Of a DNA stretch of 64,000 nucleotides, positions 42,651-50,871 are shown piece by piece (the stretch's first letter is position 1; each line of letters starts with the position of its first letter). The DNA is taken from positions 3,751,818 to 3,815,817 of the forward strand of contig NZ_CP010803.1 of the NCBI RefSeq assembly GCF_000960975.1. Reading direction: 5' to 3'. The DNA is from Martelella endophytica. Its GTDB lineage: Bacteria > Pseudomonadota > Alphaproteobacteria > Rhizobiales > Rhizobiaceae. The notes under the pieces are model-generated. The model worked only from the letters and a program-made list of their open reading frames with translations. It ran no database searches and was not told the origin of the DNA. Both the position numbers and the translations under genes were made by a program.

Positions 42651-43534
42651 CTGGGGAATTTTACTTCGGCACTTCTGGGGAAATTTCACGCGGCATTGAC
42701 ACTTGCGCTGGCATAGACCGACTCTATCGCGGCTCAAGACGGGAATTCGTCTGGACCGACGCCATGATCGACAAGGTTCGCAGAGAAGGCAAGCCGCACA
42801 TCGTCGCCGCGATGGAGGTCGCCGTCTACACCGGCCAACGCCAGGGCGACATACTCGCGCTGAAATGGCCCCAATACGACGGCACCCACCTATCGCTGCG
42901 ACAGGGAAAAACCGGCAAACGCGTCAAGGTCAGACTCCACAAGGACCTGAAAGCCCTGATCGACCAACTCAAACAGGTCGCCGAAGACCGGAAGGTCCGC
43001 TCGGCCAGCATCCTGGCAAACAGTCGCGGCCGCCCCTGGACACAAGACGGCTTCCAAACCTCATGGCGAAAGGAAATGGCCCGCCTCGGCATCGAGGGCG
43101 TCACCTTCCACGACCTGCGCGGCACCTTCATCACCGCCCGCCGCCGCGAGGGCTCTACCGTAGAGCAAATCGCCAGCATCTCTGGCCATACCATCTCCGA
43201 GGTACGCTCGGTGCTTGAGAAGCACTACTTGGCCGACGATCAACAGGCGAGCGATGCAGTGATCCTGCGGATGGAGGCAGGCATAAAGGTATAGGATGGG
43301 TGTGGCCACCGACTTCGATTCCAATTGCTGTGTTATTCGCCCAACGATAGGCCGATACAGCGTAAGCAATCGATCCGCGCTCTGCATATTAGAGTGCCCA
43401 GGGGCTAGAATGCCTCTGCGGGTTTGAGCGTCTCGCGAGGAGACTGCTCATTTTAAACGATTGTTCATCAAGAAAAGCATTCCCGTTCGCTCAAGGTTCT
43501 GGTATTCAACTGATGTCTGTCGCTAAAACCAACA

Positions 43535-43777
43535 TTGGAGAGCGTGGTGCTGAGTCCCTGCCAGTGCAGAATGGCTAGAGCGGCAGTTGGATTGAGCCGC
43601 CCAGAGTTCGCAGCTAAAGCCAACATATCCGTTGCGACCCTTGCTGATTTCGAACTTGGCAAGCGCACGCCTTACGAAAGAACCCTCCGCGACGTAAAGG
43701 ACGCCTTCGAGGTGCTTGGAGTAACCTTCCTTGAAAACAACGGAGACGGCGAGGGAGTGCGCTTGAAGAATGAGTAG
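43535..43777 (+). CDS. XRE-type HTH regulator of the methyltransferase cassette
   Basis: An 80-residue protein with the common small HTH layout: CRMARAAVGLSRPEFAAKAN, ISVATLADFELGKRTPYERT, ending FLENNGDGEGVRL. The start is TTG with the full domain; GTG or a later ATG is possible. It overlaps the methyltransferase start by 8 bases. A controller role, as for C proteins of restriction-modification systems, is likely from context. Confidence 0.8.
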   Translation: MESVVLSPCQCRMARAAVGLSRPEFAAKANISVATLADFELGKRTPYERTLRDVKDAFEVLGVTFLENNGDGEGVRLKNE

Positions 43778-45104
43778 TAATCGATTGAAATTTATAGATT
43801 TGTTTGCAGGTCTCGGCGGATTTCATGTCGCGATGTCTCGTCTGGGCCATGACTGCGTCTTTGCTGCGGAAATCGATACTGACTTACAAGACCTATATTT
43901 CGAAAACTTCGGTATGAGACCTGCCTCAGATATACGCTTCAGTTGGAAAGACGTGCCCGAGCATGACATTCTATGCGCTGGTTTTCCCTGCCAGCCGTTT
44001 TCGAAAGCAGGAAGCCAAACCGGTTTCTCCTGCCCTGACTCTGGAGACCTATTCGAGTATATTTTGAAGATTGTTGATCGACGAAATCCCAGGTTTCTCC
44101 TACTCGAAAATGTGCCAAACATTTTGCGGCATGCCCAAGGAGAAACTTGGCAGCGCATCCGTGACAGCCTCCGCGTCCGTGGTTATGCTGTCAAAGCCAA
44201 GGAAATCTCTCCTCACCAAATCGGCGTGCCCCAGATACGAACCCGTGCAATCATAGTTGCTTGCCGACCAAGTCTTAATGGATTCGAGTGGCCAGAGTTT
44301 GCATCCACCACTTCCAATTTGCACATTTCTTCCGTCTTGGACGATACGCCAAATCAATTGGACGTTCTGCCGGAAAACTACGTAACGTATCTCAATGTGT
44401 GGCAAGAATTTCTAGACTTGATCGGATCGCAGACAAAGATGCCATCCTTCCCGATTTGGGCGATGGAGTTCGGCGCGGACTATCCGTATGATACACAGAA
44501 CCCAACCACCTATTCGCAGCAGTATTTGGCAAAATTTCATGGCGCGTTCGGCGCCCCAATGACAGGAATATCAAAAGGCCAACAAGTCGCACTTTTGCCG
44601 CCTTACGCGAGGGACGAGAGCCCAGCCTTTCCGCGTTGGAAAGTGCGCTTCATTTCGCAAAACCGAGAGTTTTATTCTGAACACCGACAGAAATTGCAGC
44701 AGTGGCTTCCGAAGGTGCGCGCGTTTCCTCCAAGCTTTCAAAAATTCGAATGGAATTGGCAAGAAGGCCGACGAACATTATGGGATAAAGTTATCCAGTT
44801 TAGAGCCTCAGGGATAAGAGTGAAAAACCCTGCCACAGCACCGTCTCTTGTGGCACTAACTACTAGCCAAGTTCCAGTCATCCCTTGGCAAAAACGATAT
44901 ATGTCTGTGCGTGAGTGCGCTCGCTTACAAAGCCTAGGAGACCTGAAGCATTTCCCCACGTCAAAGACCCGCGCATTCAAGGCGCTTGGAAATGCCGTAA
45001 ACGCTGATGTCATCGAACTCGTGGCTAAGTGCCTTCTAGAGCGCTCCATAGATGACCCGGCAATCACACCAGAAGACCAGCCAGACGCTCTCGCAACTGG
45101 CTGA
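43770..45104 (+). CDS. C5 cytosine DNA methyltransferase
   Basis: A 444-residue enzyme with the ordered m5C motifs. Motif I is LKFIDLFAGLGGFHVAMSRL, motif IV is AGFPCQPFSKAGSQTGFSCP (catalytic Cys), motif VI is FLLLENVPNILRHAQG, motif VIII is GVPQIRTRAIIVAC, and motif X is TRAFKALGNAVNADVIE. A target-recognition region of about 170 residues lies between VIII and IX. It methylates the C5 of a cytosine in a specific site that cannot be read from sequence. It overlaps the regulator and the ParB-fold gene, and its GC content is lower than that of the phage genes. Confidence 0.95.
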   Translation: MSSNRLKFIDLFAGLGGFHVAMSRLGHDCVFAAEIDTDLQDLYFENFGMRPASDIRFSWKDVPEHDILCAGFPCQPFSKAGSQTGFSCPDSGDLFEYILKIVDRRNPRFLLLENVPNILRHAQGETWQRIRDSLRVRGYAVKAKEISPHQIGVPQIRTRAIIVACRPSLNGFEWPEFASTTSNLHISSVLDDTPNQLDVLPENYVTYLNVWQEFLDLIGSQTKMPSFPIWAMEFGADYPYDTQNPTTYSQQYLAKFHGAFGAPMTGISKGQQVALLPPYARDESPAFPRWKVRFISQNREFYSEHRQKLQQWLPKVRAFPPSFQKFEWNWQEGRRTLWDKVIQFRASGIRVKNPATAPSLVALTTSQVPVIPWQKRYMSVRECARLQSLGDLKHFPTSKTRAFKALGNAVNADVIELVAKCLLERSIDDPAITPEDQPDALATG

Positions 45105-46192
45105 TGGAGAAGAAAATGGCAGGTCAGATCCAGTACGCAAAGCTTTCAGAATTCTATTTGGACCCTCTGAATCCCCGCTTGGGCCGCTCGGCGCACCGGG
45201 CGCTGCTTCCCCCGGATGAAGTTTATAACAGAATGCGTGACTGGTCGCTGGAAGAGTTGGCAACTTCGTTTTTAGAAAGCGGGTTCTGGCCGCACGAAGC
45301 CGTCCTCTGCGCGACTGAAGAAATCGATGGGGAAGACAGGCTAGTAGTCATTGAAGGCAACCGGCGCATTGCCGCCCTCAAAAGGCTGAAAAAGTCTTAC
45401 GAAGGGGAAGAGCGATCTAAAACGTGGCTGGAGTTGATTGCAGGTACTGTAGAACCCAGAGATCTTTTCGAGAAAGTACCTTATATCCAACTCACCAGCC
45501 GCAAGGAAGTGGATGCCTTTCTGGGTTTCCGACATGTAACGGGGATCAAAGAGTGGGCACCCCCGGAGAAAGCGCAATTCATCGCCAAGCTAATAGATGA
45601 AGGCGGTTTAAGTTATCGCGAAGTAATGCGCAAGATTGGCAGCAAGACACCTGTAGTGGAGCGGAACTATATCGCCTACAGCATACTTACGCAAATGGAG
45701 ACCGTTGAAGACCTCAGTATCGAAGAGGTCGAGAACCGATTTAGTGTCCTTTTCCTCTCACTTCGTTCCAAGAACGTACAACGGTTCCTTGGCGTTCAAG
45801 ACAAGTTCGGCATTGAACCAAGAAACGTAAAGCCGCCAGTTCCAGATGACAAGATAGAGCACCTTATAGAGTACTCAAAATGGCTGTTTGGCGATGAAGA
45901 GAGCCCACCAGTGGTCAAAGACTCTCGCGAGGTTGACCGTTTTGCAACAGTATTGGCCTCTAGTGATGGTTTGGATTACCTTCGCAGTGTAAGAATGCCA
46001 AGCTTGGAAAAGGCATTCGTCATCGCGGGCGGCGACCAAGAAGAGGTATACGAACTAATCTCAACAGCCGCATACAACCTCCAAGAAGCCCTCTCATCCA
46101 TTCATCTCTATAAAGAAGATGAACGTTTGATTACTATATCTAAAAGACTGGTAGCGAATGCGGAACAGATCAAAAAAACTCTTGAGATTTAA
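45104..46192 (+). CDS. ParB/Srx-fold protein of the methyltransferase cassette
   Basis: A 362-residue protein. Residues 5-95 are a ParB N-terminal (sulfiredoxin-fold) domain: YAKLSEFYLDPLNPRLGRSA, WSLEELATSFLESGFWPHEA, and the box LVVIEGNRRIAALKRLKKS. These folds bind and hydrolyse nucleoside triphosphates in ParB, and some are nucleases. The remaining 260 residues are mostly helical, with no HTH that I can see (KAQFIAKLIDEGGLSYREVM, KIGSKTPVVERN is the closest candidate). The start overlaps the methyltransferase stop by one base (TGATG). It may be the DNA-translocating, sensing or nicking component. Confidence 0.85.
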   Translation: MEKKMAGQIQYAKLSEFYLDPLNPRLGRSAHRALLPPDEVYNRMRDWSLEELATSFLESGFWPHEAVLCATEEIDGEDRLVVIEGNRRIAALKRLKKSYEGEERSKTWLELIAGTVEPRDLFEKVPYIQLTSRKEVDAFLGFRHVTGIKEWAPPEKAQFIAKLIDEGGLSYREVMRKIGSKTPVVERNYIAYSILTQMETVEDLSIEEVENRFSVLFLSLRSKNVQRFLGVQDKFGIEPRNVKPPVPDDKIEHLIEYSKWLFGDEESPPVVKDSREVDRFATVLASSDGLDYLRSVRMPSLEKAFVIAGGDQEEVYELISTAAYNLQEALSSIHLYKEDERLITISKRLVANAEQIKKTLEI

Positions 46193-46197
46193 AACAG

Positions 46198-47133
46198 ATG
46201 CTTCAGATTCCGCAGTATGGTTTCCAGCGATCCGTAAATAAGTCAAATGTGGATCGAATTCCACTTGGTGATTGGCTCGAAGGCATCGTCCTTTTCGACC
46301 AAAAGGAAGTCACGAAGAGTGAAGTGGTGGACGCCCTTATCGAGTATCAGATTTGCCCAGATGAAGCACAAGACTTGGCGCACGACATTGCGTCAGATGG
46401 ATGGGATGAACTGCGTCAGAGAAGAGCTTGGGGCGGCCTTCCAGAAAGTACAACCATTTCGACAAACCGCTTAGAGGAGAATGTCGCTTGGGAAGCACAG
46501 CCCGTTCGCTCATTCTTTTTGCTGCTATCATTATTCCAGATTTTTCCGGATTGGGCAAAGGACGTTCGCGACAATGTAACCCAAGGGAACTTGTTCGAAG
46601 AAGTAGTCGAATTGATTTGCCCGGCAATTCTTCCGGGTTGGAATGTTTTTCGGGCCGGCTGGTCGCCAGAGAATGCAAAAAGCGTTCCCGATATAGTTGC
46701 AGAATTATGCGAAAAGCTCTTCGTTAATGGCGCCACAAATATGGATGATTGGCACGCCCCCGATGCCAAGGATGGTGGGTTGGATATTGTTTGCTACCGT
46801 TCATTTGCAGATCAACGCGAAGCGATGCCGGTGTACTTTCTACAGTGCGCTAGCGGGAAGAACTGGCGGAACAAAGTAAACACCCCAAATGCAGATCTAT
46901 GGCAGAAGCTCCTTGACGCAGCTGTTCGCCCAAGCACGGGTATCGCAGCACCTTTTGTAATCGGCAACAGAGAACTGAAGATCGCCGGATTGACTGGACA
47001 GATCACAGTACTGGATCGATTAAGGCTTCTTGGATCAGCAACCGTTGCCGGCACTGAATTTCCGGAGGATCTCACCGAACGACTTGTAAAGTGGATGCGC
47101 GACCGAATCGGCTCACTGCCGAGGGCAACATGA
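46198..47133 (+). CDS. Putative PD-(D/E)XK endonuclease of the methyltransferase cassette
   Basis: A 311-residue protein. A candidate nuclease core runs from a Glu helix (GNLFEEVVELICPAILPGWN) to KDGGLDIVCYRSFADQREA and VYFLQCASGKNWRNK. This gives the D...Q-x4-K spacing of PD-(D/E)XK enzymes in which Gln or Glu precedes Lys. The N-terminal 130 residues are helical. It starts 5 bases after the ParB-fold gene stop and is the natural restriction partner of the methylase. This is inferred from the motif and the operon; the family is not recognised by name. Confidence 0.7.
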   Translation: MLQIPQYGFQRSVNKSNVDRIPLGDWLEGIVLFDQKEVTKSEVVDALIEYQICPDEAQDLAHDIASDGWDELRQRRAWGGLPESTTISTNRLEENVAWEAQPVRSFFLLLSLFQIFPDWAKDVRDNVTQGNLFEEVVELICPAILPGWNVFRAGWSPENAKSVPDIVAELCEKLFVNGATNMDDWHAPDAKDGGLDIVCYRSFADQREAMPVYFLQCASGKNWRNKVNTPNADLWQKLLDAAVRPSTGIAAPFVIGNRELKIAGLTGQITVLDRLRLLGSATVAGTEFPEDLTERLVKWMRDRIGSLPRAT

Positions 47134-47492
47134 ATACATTTTCCGACAGCCGCAAAATCCATGACCTACATTGAATTTCTGATAGGCCCTGCCTATCACC
47201 TGTCCCTGACGCCCCGAAAAACGAGCGATCCCAGCAGACCATATGTCTGCTTTCCAGTTCAACTCAACTGACTCGATCCGCTTGTAGTGGGCAACATCTT
47301 AACTGCTTGCCGTGGGACAAAACTCAAAAATCATGTTTACGGCGCAAACCGTTCGACGTGCTCCGGCCGAGTATCTATCGGCTGCATGTCGCTGCTGACG
47401 AATCAGAAAGAACGCAAGCGAAACAGAAACTGTAAACCGGATCGTAAACCAGCAACTAATTACGCAGAATATTACACCTAACCCCTTGACGA
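47134..47492. other. Non-coding stretch after the cassette
   Basis: About 360 bases with no defensible gene or repeat. It separates the endonuclease-like gene from the inverted tRNA fragment and may contain the element's end sequence. Confidence 0.45.
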
Positions 47493-47525
47493 GCGACCCC
47501 TGCAGGATTCGAACCTGCGACCGTC
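47493..47525 (-). repeat. att-like 33-bp repeat, copy 2 (tRNA-Arg 3' fragment, inverted)
   Basis: On the minus strand this is an exact copy of tRNA-Arg bases 152-184, from GACGGTCGC to GGGGTCGC. The identity stops abruptly on both sides: no anticodon arm and no CCA follow. It is therefore not a functional tRNA but looks like an attachment half-site. It lies 13 bases before a decayed IS21 element. Confidence 0.8.
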
Positions 47526-47538
47526 TGTCAATCAGCGT

Positions 47539-49003
47539 TGTAATGGGACCCCATTTAGGCGTCCAAAAGGAACCCCTCCCTTGGGTTGCACTCGGCGATC
47601 AGCGCGCGCAGGCCCGGAGCCATCAATTTAGCGTAGAGGCTTGCGGGCGCGGGTTGTTTGGCTTCTTCGGCTTTAGCTTTGAGAACGGTTTCTGAAGCGC
47701 CAGGATTCGTTTCCGGTTTCGATGATCTCGCAGTGGTGCGTGAGCCGGTCGAGGAGCGCAGCGGTCATCTTTGCGTCGCCAAACACGGCCGAAGCAGCGC
47801 TCATGCTGACCGATCTCGACGCCATCCTGGCGAATGACGATGTGCTCAGCGTATGCGTGGATCTCGGCCGGACGGCCCACAGCGGTCGACAGTACGGAAT
47901 ACTTGTTGTTGTCGAAGCGGACGAGGCAAGTCTTGCCGATCGCGGCCTGAACAGCATGGAAGCCATCGAACTTGCCCGGGTATCCGATCAGATTGGATCG
48001 CTCTTCCTCGAAGACGTCCCAGACCGTGCGCTGTGGCTGATCGACATGTTTGTGGGCACGGGCGTAATTGATGCATTTGTCCAGCAGCCACCCGTTCAGC
48101 TCCCCATAGGACTTGAAGCGTAGTCTTGGTGTGAAGAAGCGCTCCCTGACCAGGTTAACCTGGTTCTCGACCTGTCCCTTCTCCCAGCCGGACGCCGGCG
48201 TACAGGCCACTGGCTCGACAAGGAAATGACTGCACATCTGTGAGACAAACGGCGGTTGTATTGCCTTTCCTTGCCGACAAAGACCGTCTCCACCGCGGTC
48301 TTCATGTTGTCATAGATCCCGCGCGTACAAGCCCCGCCGAAGAAGGCGAATGCCCGGTCATGGGCGTCGAAGACCATCTCCTGTGTCTCTCGCGGATAGG
48401 CCCTTACATACATCATCCGGCTGTGGCAGAGCCGGACATGCGCCACCTTGATGGTTGTCGTCACGCCGTTCAGCACGACAATCTCGTGGCTCCAGTCGAA
48501 CTGGTAGGCCTCACCGGGTGCGTAATAGAGCGGCACATAGGCTTCTGTCGAAACAGAACCGCGCTCCTTAGACCATTTGCGGGCATAACGCCGGACGGCA
48601 TCGTAGCCGCCTTCGTAACCTTGATCGCGCAGATCTTCATATATCCGGATGAGCGTCAGCCGTTCGCGCGACGGCTTGGCATCATTGGCGAGCAGTATTC
48701 CATCGAGCTGGTCCTGCCACGGTCCAAGCTTCGGGCGAGGCTGCGTCGTGCGCTCATAGGAGAACGCTGTCTCACCACCGCGCAGAACCTTCCGTACCAC
48801 TTTACGCGAAATGCCCAATTCCCGGCAGATCGCTTTGATCGGCATGCCTTGCGTCAGGGCAAGCCGGCGTATCTTCGCAATTGTTTCCACAACAAGCATC
48901 CAAATAAAAAGCCTCCGAGATAAACCGGAGGCTGTTGTAACCCCTGTGCCAGAAGGGGTCCCTTTTGGAAGCCGATCACCCCTCTAACGGGGTCCTTATT
49001 CCA
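47539..49003 (-). mobile_element. Decayed IS21-family element
   Basis: Both ends carry related inverted sequences: TGTAATGGGACCCC...TCCAAAAGG on the left and, inverted, GGACCCC...TTCCAAAAGG on the right. Inside are a frameshifted istA and only the last 35 or so codons of istB, so a deletion of about 1 kb has joined them. It differs from the intact IS21 element in the integrase. It truncates the gene at 49004. Confidence 0.8.
47673..48899 (-). pseudogene. istA-istB fusion remnant
   Basis: The N-terminal 220 codons of IstA are normal (MLVVETIAKIRRLALTQGMP, AICRELGISRKVVRKVLRGG, EAYQFDWSHEIVVLNGV). A frameshift follows near 48235, after ERQYNRR. The next frame continues from MCSHFLVEPVACTPASGWEK to [20 protein letters not shown]. 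It then changes into the IstB C-terminus ([30 protein letters not shown]). The transposase cannot be functional. Confidence 0.85.
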
Positions 49004-49551
49004 CGCCTAATCACAAAGAAACGTTCCGCTACCAGTCGGTCATCAATGAAGCTGACTTTCCACCCGTCGATATGTTGCACTTCCTGCTGATCCGCCTCCG
49101 TCTGGGCCGTCATTACAAGGGCATGTTCCGCGTCACCTCCGAAGGCAAAGATCTCGCGGCACATCCCGGCCTGCTGTTCAAACGGCTCATACCCTTTTTC
49201 GTGCTCAATATCGACCACGCGGCCTATTCCCGCCTCGGCGAAGGCGTTTTCGGCAAGTGGGATGTCTGGCTCAATGTCATGAATGTCGAGATCGAAGACG
49301 GGGCGAGCGAAGACAACCTGTTCAGCTGCTTTTATGGCGAGGCAGGAGACGGTACTGACCGGCGCTGGCGTGAAGTTCATGCATTCAGTGCTTGCGTCCT
49401 CAAGCCTCTGGAATGGAGCGGCTTGATCACCGTGCAAGAGCTTCGCGACCAGGATAACAAGCTGGAATACATCGTAACGAAAACAGCCCTGTGGCGCTCA
49501 GGCCTGAAACTCGAGACGGACGACCTCGTTCAACCCATGACACGGCACTGA
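49004..49551 (+). pseudogene. C-terminal fragment of a host gene cut by the IS21 remnant
   Basis: The frame is open from the IS edge (HKETFRYQSVINEADFPPVD, MLHFLLIRLRLGRHYKGMFR, VTSEGKDLAAHPGLLFKRLI) to a normal stop after about 180 residues. The pattern loosely resembles the C-terminal winged-helix region of proteins related to plasmid pRiA4b ORF3. The 5' part is absent from the window, so the gene was truncated by the insertion or by a later deletion. Confidence 0.65.
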
Positions 49552-49679
49552 GAACGATTGAGGTGCATCCTTCTGGACGAAAAGCCGGTCGATTTCTGAA
49601 TACTATCGTTCAGAATGGCTGCCTTCGGCAGACCTTCCGATCTCACCCTGCAAATCGGCAACCGCCGCGATTCGAGGGA

Positions 49680-50222
49680 TTATCCAGATTTCTGTTGCTC
49701 GCGTACCTGCAAGGCCTTGAGCCAACCCGAAGCCAGGCGAGCACTGTCGGCGCCGGCCCGATGAGGCACACGCATGCGCTCAAGCTTTTCGTATAGAAAA
49801 TCCAGGGCGAGGCCATCGAAATGAGCGAAGCTCACAGCATCGTAGTCTTCGACGGTGATCGCTGAAGGTGCCCAGCGTGCGGCGCCAAGAAGACGGCTCA
49901 GCCAGTTGGTTTCGAGCCTTGGAGCATCGGAAACCAGAATAAAGCCCTCGATTTTGGGCATCAACTGTTGGGCGACGTCTTCAACGGTCGGGGCGGTCTC
50001 CAGATCCGACATCGAAATCCCATGCACAGCTTCGCTTTGCTTCGACCAATCCGCACGATTCCAGACCGATGCTGGTCGTATCAGCGACGACCATGTCTGA
50101 ACCTGGTTACCTTCAATCCATGATATGCCGATTTCGATGGGCCAGCTCTCTACCGATAGAGATGAGGCTTCGAAATCCAGGGCCATGAGTGTTACGATAT
50201 TTTTGCCGGTCATCGATTTCAT
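49680..50222 (-). CDS. DnaQ-like DEDD 3'-5' exonuclease
   Basis: A 180-residue RNase-T/DnaQ-fold exonuclease. Exo I is LMALDFEASSLSVESWPIEI (Asp-x-Glu). Exo III is HRAGADSARLASGWLKAL (His...Asp, DEDDh type). A middle Asp lies in FILVSDAPRLETNWLSRLLG. It is short and without a polymerase or other domain, so it probably trims RNA or DNA ends independently. The start was taken at MKSMTGKN just before the Exo I motif. Confidence 0.85.
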   Translation of the reverse strand: MKSMTGKNIVTLMALDFEASSLSVESWPIEIGISWIEGNQVQTWSSLIRPASVWNRADWSKQSEAVHGISMSDLETAPTVEDVAQQLMPKIEGFILVSDAPRLETNWLSRLLGAARWAPSAITVEDYDAVSFAHFDGLALDFLYEKLERMRVPHRAGADSARLASGWLKALQVREQQKSG

Positions 50223-50871
50223 GTGAACTGTAGCAGTATCCAGTTTTCTGCTGAGCGAGGTCAAGCATGTTTCCATCATTGAAGGCCAGATCGGGACCAT
50301 TGCAAATAAATGGGATCGCGTTTGTGAAGAGGCGCGATTGAGCAATTAGAGACTGTTCGCTGGACGTCAGGTTTTGACCCATACTGCATCAATGGCCTCG
50401 AAGAAAGTAGCGCATTGAGGGTGGCGATAAGTAACAGCACAGCGGCTGACTAAAATGGGGCCGACAGTAGACTGACTGTTTTCGGTCCAGCATAATGTCG
50501 AGCAGTCATCACAGCCGTAAATGATTCAACGGTACGAATGGACCTACTATTTGTTTAGAGATTGGACGCGTCAACCACGGGGGCAGTGGTACACAAACGG
50601 ACGGGGGCTGGTCGAATTCGATGGCACAATTCAGTTTGTTCGGAGAGGCAGCGGCAGAATCCTTCTCTCTTCCTGCACTGAACTATGGGCCGGTCAAAAT
50701 GGCCATCGGCCAAATCCGAGCGCAGTTCAGACCCGCGGCGGAGATCGCGCTCATCCCTGATGGCCAAATCAGGATTTCGCCACGCACATTGGTACCCGCT
50801 TCGAGCACCAACGTGGCTTCATGACCACGATGTTGGCATGGACTGAAATATCTCCGGCAAACCTTGCTTGC
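50223..50871. other. Intergenic region with weak short frames
   Basis: About 650 bases. Overlapping plus-strand frames (one starting MAQFSLFGEAAAESFSLPAL at 50621) and a minus-strand one lack clear start signals and domains. I call no gene here. Confidence 0.4.

Larger units (their letters stand above)
40372..42701 (+). mobile_element. IS21-family element inserted in the integrase gene
   Basis: A 2330-bp element with the IS21 termini 5'-TGTCA and TGACA-3'. At each end the motif TGCCG...TTCCCCA is repeated at least twice in inverted arrangement between ends. It is flanked by the 5-bp duplication CTTGC (40367-40371 and 42702-42706). istA and istB are both intact. It looks recent, since the target gene is otherwise undamaged. 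Confidence 0.95.
3289..43294. mobile_element. Lambda-type siphovirus prophage (core region)
   Basis: A contiguous phage gene set: lysis, fibres, tail, head, packaging, NusG-like regulator, replication, Cro/CI switch and integrase. Head genes follow the lambda order A-W-B-C-D-E and tail genes the lambda order (terminator, tube, chaperones, tape measure, M-L-K-I-J). The true ends are uncertain. On the left they may reach the tRNA-Arg; on the right they may include the methyltransferase cassette and the inverted tRNA fragment at 47.5 kb. No structural gene looks broken, but the integrase is interrupted by an IS, so self-excision should fail. Confidence 0.95.
39889..43294 (+). pseudogene. int: Phage tyrosine integrase interrupted by an IS21-family element
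   Basis: The 5' part (161 codons) contains the arm/core-binding region (VRKKLASGKIVYYYYAWRGG, FAKNPRKADKLLFALSKVFS). The 3' part (195 codons from 42707) has the catalytic domain: Arg in YTGQRQGDILALKWPQ, HDLRGTFITARRREG (His and Arg), GHT, and the Tyr in LEKHYLADDQ. Deleting the IS and one 5-bp target copy joins the frames as EKNPC-AGIDRLYRGS with no other change, giving about 356 residues. As it stands the integrase is split and probably inactive. Confidence 0.95.

Noticed and set aside
47493..47570. Second tRNA-Arg gene on the minus strand
   Set aside because: Only the T-arm and acceptor 3' strand match. The sequence upstream cannot form an anticodon arm and runs into the IS21 relic, so it is an att-like fragment.
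50521..50824. Short plus-strand genes upstream of the outer membrane protein
   Set aside because: Two overlapping frames compete, neither with a convincing start nor a recognisable family.
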